Positions 1-5,423 of a stretch of 5,423 nucleotides of DNA are shown here, one piece after another. A program made the translations under genes and the position numbers. The notes beneath the pieces were generated by a model. The model was given only the letters and a program-made list of their open reading frames with translations. It did not search any database and was not told the DNA's origin. Each line of letters starts with the position of its first letter. Positions within the stretch are counted from its first letter, which is position 1. Origin of the DNA: Thaumasiovibrio sp043421945 (lineage in GTDB: Bacteria > Pseudomonadota > Gammaproteobacteria > Enterobacterales > Vibrionaceae); NCBI GenBank assembly GCA_043421945.1, contig JBHOGO010000141.1:1-5423 (forward strand), written 5' to 3'.

Positions 1-76
1 CTACTTTTTTAGAGAAAGTATTGGCTGCTGGGATTGCATCGATGGCTAAATCATAACCACTCATGCGGATGCCCTG
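1..76 (-). mobile_element. Left arm of 76-bp perfect inverted repeat, probable insertion-sequence end
   Basis: Bases 1-76 are the exact reverse complement of 5347-5422; identity stops sharply at base 77. Read outward from the genes, the repeat begins CAGGGCATCCGCATGAGTGG, which looks like a transposon tip. It interrupts gene-like sequence at base 76/77. Read toward the genes, frame 3 is open from the window edge and ends TFLEKVLAAGIASMAKS-stop at 54-56, leaving 20 bases to the repeat border, the spacing often seen between a transposase stop codon and the end of an insertion sequence. Frame 2 is also open until a stop at 47-49. The element extends beyond the window, so its family cannot be assigned. 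Alternatives are a long terminal inverted repeat of a single element, a MITE arm, or an assembly-graph overlap. Confidence 0.6.
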
Positions 77-2314
77 GATCTGTACTTAGTCGTATTGCAA
101 GCCGGTGTTGAGCTTCATCGGGAAGAAATTCCTAACGCTGACCTTGCGATTAATGAGATGCCGATTGTACTTAAGTCAGACGGCGAGCATGATTGGGTCG
201 TAGGGCAAGGAAGCGTGAGCACCAAAGCTGACCAACTTAAAGCCATATTACTAAAAGATGTGACTTACACAGCTGAAGTTCCTGAATTGTGCTCGACGGT
301 AATAACTGAGCGCTACCAATTTGTTGAGTTTAGTGGAGAAATTAAGGTCGATTATCGTACTGAAGACGATGAGCACGATACCTATGTCATATCGACGCGT
401 CAGTCGGCAGTATTGACAGAGCAAGTGAATATTCAAGGGGCTAAACTACAATATTACTCCAGTACCGGACAACCTATCTATTTAGGCTTACCGACAATTA
501 CGAGCCAAGAAGCTAACACCGAATTATGGTTAGGTAATAAACCACTAGGAGAAACGCATCAAGCTGGCTTGTTTGGCCTCCAATCAGTACGCTTAAAGGC
601 GAGTGGTAATCGAACTATGCTTCGTAAACGATTCGCTATTCTTCCGCAGTCATTCCAGCTAGCGCTTAAGCCGTCTAAGCAAGCTAATAGCGGTTACGTC
701 TACCTTCATTGTGAGCGTAACTTATTAGTATCGATAGAAGGCGAACAGGTCTCCTATAAACAAAGTAATATAGAAGGCGGCAAGAGAATCACTGTGACCG
801 CCGAAGGGTCACCGCCGGCGGATATTATTCTCTCCATCAGAGCAAACCTGATGGCGGATCCGATAAAAATACGGGTACCTTTTCCAGCTTCAGGAGCGTT
901 AACCTATGACAGGCATGGTATCAGTTTACCGAATAGAATGACTATCGATGACCTATTAGGTGCGCGTGTACAGTTTTTCCCGCGTATAGATGTAGCGGCA
1001 AGTTATCACATTGAATTGAAAGGGCCGATGAGGTCTCGTGATGCGTCTTATTATTGGGAGTATAAGGTTACTGATAAAGTCCTAGAGGTCAGTTTATATG
1101 AGTTTCGTCATCGAATTCGAGAACTACTGGCGGCATCTGGTGAGCTGGATGATGAGGTTCGAATGGTCATTGGAGGATCAGGCTGTAGAGAGCAACAAAC
1201 GATTATTGGACGATATTCCACAGAAGCACAACAGTTTAATGAGACAGTGAGTTTTGATGTAAATCTAGAAACAGATTTGGTCATTAAGCCAGAATTGATT
1301 AACTTGACTGACCCTGCAGAAAAACCGAGTGCCCTTCAACAAAGATATTCCAATGGCGCAGAAACAGGCGTATTCGAGCTAAATAAAAAGTTATCTCAGC
1401 CAGCGTTAATCGTTCCTTCAAATAATTCTCAGCTGGCTTTTCGTGCGAAATTTATTCAGGGTAGTGAGCCTGTTGAATATAGCAGTGAGGCAAAAACTTT
1501 GAACAAGGCTGTGGCGTTATTTCATCCAGTAACAAATCCAAACGCGATAGCCGATGTGCTCCCTATGTTAGCGAATGACTTTAACCATAGCAGTTGGCGA
1601 TTTATTAATGACTTGTTTGCTAATTACTCACACTTGCCTATGGCGACCTTTGAAGTGTGGAAAGCAATAGTGAAACATACTGCTTGCTTATCTGCACTAG
1701 CGTTTAAAGCAGATAATCCCGTTCAATTAATGGAACGTTTGAAAGTAGAGTTTAATGTTATTTGGGAGCTTATACCGCTGAGTATTTGGCGATCGCATAT
1801 TGTTAAGTTTCGCCAGATGTTACTAGACCTAGGACTACCTGAAAAAGTGGTCGATAACAAAGTTAAGAGTAAGCTAGAAACTCTTTCTGAATTTACTCCA
1901 CTATTTGAAAAGCAGTGCCGTGCGCTAATTGACGATCAACTTATTCAACAAAAGACCAATCTACCAGCTGTGTTTGAATACTTTCTACCAGAATGGAGCC
2001 AAGATTTGATGCGAGTTCACCTGTCTGAACGTGAATGGCCTACAGCATTTGGTTTTGAACTAGAAACATGGTGCCAAAAACACTGTGAATCGTTACTTCA
2101 TTTTAAAGTTAATCGTGGGTTCCATAAGGCTGTCCTTTATTTTCCAATTTTTGCCGCAGCAGTGGCGTGTGGAAAAGTGAAACTGGAAGAGTTGTCATCG
2201 TCGCTTTATCCCATCGATTATTTCCATTTACGACAGATTGTCGAGTTTGACCGTCATTGGTTTAACCCCGTATTTCAAAGCGCACTATGTGTGTTTGCTC
2301 AAGAGGAAGCTTAG
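77..2314 (+). CDS. druH: 5'-truncated YjiT/STY4851-like protein, probable Druantia type III DruH
   Basis: The last 745 or so codons of a large protein. The frame is open back to base 50, with a stop at 47-49 inside the repeat. The first codons after the repeat read DLYLVVLQAGVEL, which looks like protein interior. TTG at 95 is the only near-start codon of note; it has no Shine-Dalgarno before it, so I infer a lost N-terminus rather than a true start. Numbering from TTG95, residues 1-400 look beta-rich, with a block around RKRFAILP (177-184) and another at VPFPASGALTYDRHG (261-275), resembling tandem beta-sandwich modules. About 480-739 looks alpha-helical, with a TFEVWKAI...LIPLSIWRSHIV-type stretch that I associate with the YjiT/STY4851 family. 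I see no enzymatic motif, signal peptide or membrane segment. The stop abuts the helicase ATG, so the two are co-translated. The family name comes from recall of the family plus the helicase neighbour; DruH is an inference from gene order. Its biochemical role is unknown. As it stands it is a gene remnant. Confidence 0.62.
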   Translation, partial: DLYLVVLQAGVELHREEIPNADLAINEMPIVLKSDGEHDWVVGQGSVSTKADQLKAILLKDVTYTAEVPELCSTVITERYQFVEFSGEIKVDYRTEDDEHDTYVISTRQSAVLTEQVNIQGAKLQYYSSTGQPIYLGLPTITSQEANTELWLGNKPLGETHQAGLFGLQSVRLKASGNRTMLRKRFAILPQSFQLALKPSKQANSGYVYLHCERNLLVSIEGEQVSYKQSNIEGGKRITVTAEGSPPADIILSIRANLMADPIKIRVPFPASGALTYDRHGISLPNRMTIDDLLGARVQFFPRIDVAASYHIELKGPMRSRDASYYWEYKVTDKVLEVSLYEFRHRIRELLAASGELDDEVRMVIGGSGCREQQTIIGRYSTEAQQFNETVSFDVNLETDLVIKPELINLTDPAEKPSALQQRYSNGAETGVFELNKKLSQPALIVPSNNSQLAFRAKFIQGSEPVEYSSEAKTLNKAVALFHPVTNPNAIADVLPMLANDFNHSSWRFINDLFANYSHLPMATFEVWKAIVKHTACLSALAFKADNPVQLMERLKVEFNVIWELIPLSIWRSHIVKFRQMLLDLGLPEKVVDNKVKSKLETLSEFTPLFEKQCRALIDDQLIQQKTNLPAVFEYFLPEWSQDLMRVHLSEREWPTAFGFELETWCQKHCESLLHFKVNRGFHKAVLYFPIFAAAVACGKVKLEELSSSLYPIDYFHLRQIVEFDRHWFNPVFQSALCVFAQEEA
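2301..2307 (+). promoter_or_regulatory. Ribosome binding site of the helicase gene
   Basis: AAGAGGA lies inside the last codons of the upstream gene, about 7 bases before ATG 2315. It supports ATG 2315 as the real start. Because the upstream stop TAG (2312-2314) touches that ATG, the two genes are probably translationally coupled. Confidence 0.7.
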
Positions 2315-5300
2315 ATGAAACAGTACTTCTCTACACTAAAACAACAAGCTAATAGCCGAGCAAAAGAGTCGACTTTGAGTGTTTTGGGTATTAATAATCC
2401 AGCCCTTAGAAACCATTTAAGCGAGAGAATGGAATCGGATGAAAAATTTGTTCACGGTCCGGTGTTTGAGCAAATGTTCTCTTGGGAAGCAGACGAAATA
2501 ACGATAGAAGACCTTTCTACCCCTGAATATAACAACCTACTCAGCCCAGAGCTACTAGACGCGCTAGATGTCGCACCGCATAAAGAAGGATGTAAGAGAG
2601 ATAATAGCTGTAAGTGTAAGTATATTTTGAATCGAGAGATAAAGCCGTACAAACATCAACTAGAAGCATGGAGAGGGTTACTTGATCCCCGTCCCCAATC
2701 TCAAATCATCACCAGTGGCACCGGTTCAGGGAAAACTGAATGTTTCATGGTACCTGTACTTGAAGATTTGTACCGAGAGACACAACAGACAAGCAGTTCC
2801 TTAACTGGGGTGAGAGCGTTATTTTTATATCCTTTGAATGCGTTAATAAACTCACAGAAAGAACGACTGAATGCTTGGACGACACACTTTAACGGTGACA
2901 TTCGTTTTTGTCTGTATAACGGAAATACCCCAAATGACCTTAAGGCTCAAGATAGGCAAAGGCAAAGAAAGCAGCCTCAAGAAGTACTTTCTAGAAAGTT
3001 GATGCGAGAAGATCCAGCTCCTATTTTGGTAACCAACGGAACTATGTTGGAGTATATGTTAGTGAGGCAAGCAGATGCTCCCATTATTCAGCAGTCGAAG
3101 GGCAAGCTGCGTTGGATCGTATTAGATGAAGCGCATACATATATTGGTTCTCAGGCCGCTGAACTTGCTTTGCAACTAAGGCGTGTTATGCAAGCTTTTG
3201 ATGTTAAGCCTGAGGATATTCGCTTTATTGCGACTTCCGCTACGATTGCGGGCGCAGAAGCAGAAACGCAACTAAAAAAATACCTCGCTAGGCTAGCAAA
3301 TGTTGACGTAGAGCAGGTAGCCGTCATAGGGGGGAGACGTGTTGTTCCTAACTTACCGAAAGTAACACCAGCAAATTTAACCCTTAGTGAAATAGAAGTA
3401 ATAGAGCCGGACGGTCAAGAGCCTAAAGAGAAGAAGCAGCGCAGAAACACTGAAGTGTCCGAACGTCGATATTCTGCTTTAGCGGGCTCCTCCCTTGCAG
3501 TGAAAATTCGAGAGTTGTTAGCTGGCGACAATATAGGCCCGGTTCATTACACTGAATTACTTGATAAATTAAAATCTTATGATTTAAGCGAAGCAGAGTT
3601 AAGCCGGTGGCTAGATATTTGCACAGGAACCAAAAGTTCCCATAACGGTGAGGCATTTTTAAAGCTAAGAGCTCATTATTTCCAACGCACATTGCATGGC
3701 TTGTGGTGCTGTATTAACCCTAATTGTACGAATAAAAAACAGTCCAAACTGAATGGAGCATGGCCATTTGGGGTTGTTTATAGCGAGCATCGACAGAAAT
3801 GCCATTGTGGAGCAGCAGTGCTTGAATTGGCGTTTTGTAATGATTGTAACGAACCGCATTTATTGGCAACTGATCACAATGGTCACTTACAACAGTGGAC
3901 AGGAAAAATTAACGATGAATTCTCGCTGCTTGATGAAGGCGAAAGAGAGGTAGATGAAGAGCGCTCAGATCAGTTTTCCAAAAATACAACGGTAAGTGAT
4001 ACTCAAGTCGTTATTGGATCAAAACAGAGTGATGACTATTTATTAACGGGTTTTGACACCGTTGGACATGAACAGTTTCTGGACAAAAGTTCAATTCAGT
4101 TAACTAAATCGATGTGTGAATCGCAACAATGTTGTGAATGTGGTTACTCAGGAAGAGGTCAGTACAGTAAAGCGTTACGAAGAGGACTACTAGGCGCGCC
4201 ATTCTATACGGCGAATGCGGTACCAACAGTACTAGAATACTGTCCGGATATTGAAGTCGATAAAAAATCCAAAATAGGTCCTAATTCTGTTCCAGGTCGA
4301 GGACGTCGGTTAATTACCTTCACCGATAGCCGTCAAGGAACGGCAAAAATGTCTATTCGTATGCAGCAAGAAGCTGAGCGGTCTCGATTGCGAGGTTTAG
4401 TATTTAAGGAGCTTCGTAGGCATGTTGAAGAGAAAGTTGTTATAGATGAGGCGTTACTCGATAGCGTAAAACACTACCTGAGCATGCCAATTGAAAAGCT
4501 AAGAGTTATGCTGCCATCCATCGAGCAATCTATGCCAGAAGATGCAAAGGCACTAAAAGAATATATTGATGTTGTCAGTAGTTCGGTTGCTATACCTTTA
4601 CCTCAAACGGTCCCTTGGTCTGAATTGGCAGCTGTTATTAAGCAAGATAACGATCTAAAAGAGTCGATGTTAAAAGAGAACAAGCGGCTATCGCCAGAAA
4701 TTTTCGATGATTCGACAGGACCTTTACGACTGACTCAAATGCTACTCACAAGAGAGTTTGCCAGACGACCAAAAAATAGAAACAGTCTAGAGACTCAGGG
4801 TTTGGTTAAAATAGTCTATCCAGCATTGGACAAAATTAATGTTGTTCCGGAGCTTTGGGAGAACTACGGTCTAACGGTAAAAGATTGGCGTGATTACCTT
4901 AAAGTTTGTTTGGATTTTTTTGTACGCGAAAATTCTTATATAACCATTGATCGAGAGTGGATTCGTTGGATCGGAATGCACTTTTCACCTAAAACATTAT
5001 TGGGACCAGATGCTAGTGATGTCGATGAAAACAGAGCGAAGAGTTGGCCGTTGGTGAGAAAAGGCAGTAAACGTCAACAACGTATAATTACTCTGCTCAC
5101 TGTTGCCACTGGCATTGATATAACGAGCACGTCAGGGGAAGACACGGTTAATGGCTGGTTGGTTTCTGCTTGGAATGCGTTAACTGGTTCGAAAATATTG
5201 CAAGATTCAACAGCAGATAAACAATATAGTTTGAATCTGACTAATGTCAGCTTTTCGTTGATGAATTCGGCTTTCATATGCCCGATTACGAACAAGCTGT

Positions 5301-5362
5301 TGGACACTACGTTTAAAGGGGTCACGCCTTATATTCCATTTAAAGGCAGGGCATCCGCATGA
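2315..5362 (+). CDS. druE: 3'-truncated DEAH-box helicase, N-terminal half of probable Druantia DruE
   Basis: Superfamily 2 helicase of the COG1205/DUF1998-associated type, expected to be an ATP-driven DNA helicase or translocase. Start ATG 2315 has a good Shine-Dalgarno and abuts the upstream stop. Visible motifs: KPYKHQLEAW (110-119), a Q-motif-like region; Walker A TSGTGSGKT (133-141); motif Ia region FLYPLNALINSQ (170-181); TNGTMLEYML (240-249); Walker B LDEAH (270-274); motif III TSAT (307-310); probable motif IV LITFTDSRQGTA (666-677). Cysteine groups at 93/99/101, at 465-511 (C465, C466, C471, C496, C498, C508, C511) and at 601-609 (C601, C606, C607, C609) suggest zinc binding. Missing are motif V, the QxxGRxGR-type motif VI and the DUF1998-type C-terminus; DruE proteins are roughly 1,700-2,100 residues, so about half is gone. 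The repeat begins at 5347, the third base of codon 1011; residues 1012-1015 (RASA) and the stop are repeat-derived. The remnant could bind ATP at best and should not unwind DNA. Other COG1205 helicases of defence loci are an alternative to DruE. Confidence 0.72.
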   Translation: MKQYFSTLKQQANSRAKESTLSVLGINNPALRNHLSERMESDEKFVHGPVFEQMFSWEADEITIEDLSTPEYNNLLSPELLDALDVAPHKEGCKRDNSCKCKYILNREIKPYKHQLEAWRGLLDPRPQSQIITSGTGSGKTECFMVPVLEDLYRETQQTSSSLTGVRALFLYPLNALINSQKERLNAWTTHFNGDIRFCLYNGNTPNDLKAQDRQRQRKQPQEVLSRKLMREDPAPILVTNGTMLEYMLVRQADAPIIQQSKGKLRWIVLDEAHTYIGSQAAELALQLRRVMQAFDVKPEDIRFIATSATIAGAEAETQLKKYLARLANVDVEQVAVIGGRRVVPNLPKVTPANLTLSEIEVIEPDGQEPKEKKQRRNTEVSERRYSALAGSSLAVKIRELLAGDNIGPVHYTELLDKLKSYDLSEAELSRWLDICTGTKSSHNGEAFLKLRAHYFQRTLHGLWCCINPNCTNKKQSKLNGAWPFGVVYSEHRQKCHCGAAVLELAFCNDCNEPHLLATDHNGHLQQWTGKINDEFSLLDEGEREVDEERSDQFSKNTTVSDTQVVIGSKQSDDYLLTGFDTVGHEQFLDKSSIQLTKSMCESQQCCECGYSGRGQYSKALRRGLLGAPFYTANAVPTVLEYCPDIEVDKKSKIGPNSVPGRGRRLITFTDSRQGTAKMSIRMQQEAERSRLRGLVFKELRRHVEEKVVIDEALLDSVKHYLSMPIEKLRVMLPSIEQSMPEDAKALKEYIDVVSSSVAIPLPQTVPWSELAAVIKQDNDLKESMLKENKRLSPEIFDDSTGPLRLTQMLLTREFARRPKNRNSLETQGLVKIVYPALDKINVVPELWENYGLTVKDWRDYLKVCLDFFVRENSYITIDREWIRWIGMHFSPKTLLGPDASDVDENRAKSWPLVRKGSKRQQRIITLLTVATGIDITSTSGEDTVNGWLVSAWNALTGSKILQDSTADKQYSLNLTNVSFSLMNSAFICPITNKLLDTTFKGVTPYIPFKGRASA

Positions 5363-5423
5363 GTGGTTATGATTTAGCCATCGATGCAATCCCAGCAGCC
5401 AATACTTTCTCTAAAAAAGTAGG
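5347..5423 (+). mobile_element. Right arm of the inverted repeat, probable insertion-sequence end
   Basis: Bases 5347-5422 are the exact reverse complement of 1-76; base 5423 has no partner inside the window. The arm interrupts the helicase gene after base 5346 and supplies an early stop (TGA 5360-5362). An ATG at 5359 overlaps that stop as ATGA and opens a frame starting MSGYDLAIDAIP that runs off the window. On the other strand the frame ending TFLEKVLAAGIASMAKS-stop is also open, as in the left arm. The same end of the element faces inward at both borders, which is what two inverted copies of one insertion sequence would give. No target-site duplication can be checked, because the far side of each element lies outside the window. 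Confidence 0.6.

Noticed and set aside
95..97. TTG at 95 as the authentic start of the first gene
   Set aside because: There is no Shine-Dalgarno upstream, and the six codons before it (77-94) read as plausible protein interior in the same frame, up to the repeat border. A truncated gene explains this better.
3423..3692. Minus-strand open frame of 89 codons, and similar short frames on both strands
   Set aside because: They are fully contained in the helicase or its partner gene, have no ribosome binding site that stands out, and give low-complexity, unrecognisable products; shadows of the real genes.
4915..4921. Run of seven T as a terminator or slippage site
   Set aside because: It lies inside helicase coding sequence with no preceding GC-rich hairpin, and the frame continues unbroken on both sides.
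5088..5125. ATGIDIT stretch as helicase motif V
   Set aside because: It superficially resembles the G(I/V)D pattern of motif V, but the surrounding residues do not fit and no motif VI follows before the protein ends.
5359..5423. A third operon gene starting at ATG 5359 with ATGA coupling
   Set aside because: The whole start region lies in the inverted repeat, which also occurs beside the unrelated end of the first gene; the upstream helicase is itself incomplete. Kept only as an open alternative in the findings.

Overview
The window holds two adjacent plus-strand reading frames, both apparently cut by an end of the window-flanking repeat, and it starts and ends with the same 76 bp in opposite orientation. 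Base composition is moderately AT-rich by eye and codon use is that of a mesophilic gammaproteobacterium; a Vibrio/Shewanella-like host is a guess, since no rRNA or other taxonomic marker is present.

Layout: (1) 1-76, left arm of a perfect inverted repeat. (2) 77-2314, the 3' portion of a large gene of the YjiT / STY4851-like family, probably the DruH component of a type III Druantia anti-phage system. Coding-like sequence runs right up to the repeat boundary with no convincing start codon, so the 5' part is missing. (3) 2315-5362, the N-terminal half of a very large DEAH-box helicase of the COG1205/DUF1998 type, probably DruE. It has motifs I, II, III and a probable motif IV plus three cysteine clusters, but motifs V and VI and the whole C-terminal half are absent. 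Its last four codons and stop come from the right repeat arm. (4) 5347-5423, the right arm. The two genes abut (TAGATG), with the helicase Shine-Dalgarno inside the end of the first gene, so they are one operon. No gene-free stretch exceeds 300 bases.

Interpretation: the gene pair and order match the two-gene Druantia type III layout (DruH then DruE). In that system the helicase is thought to act on invading DNA together with the accessory protein, but the mechanism is not settled. Here neither gene is complete. The simplest reading is that an operon fragment is bracketed by two oppositely oriented copies of one insertion element, whose tip reads CAGGGCATCCGCATGAGTGG. An assembly contig ending in a multicopy repeat would look the same, and could be real biology underneath. 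The system as seen in this window should be treated as disrupted, not as a working defence locus.
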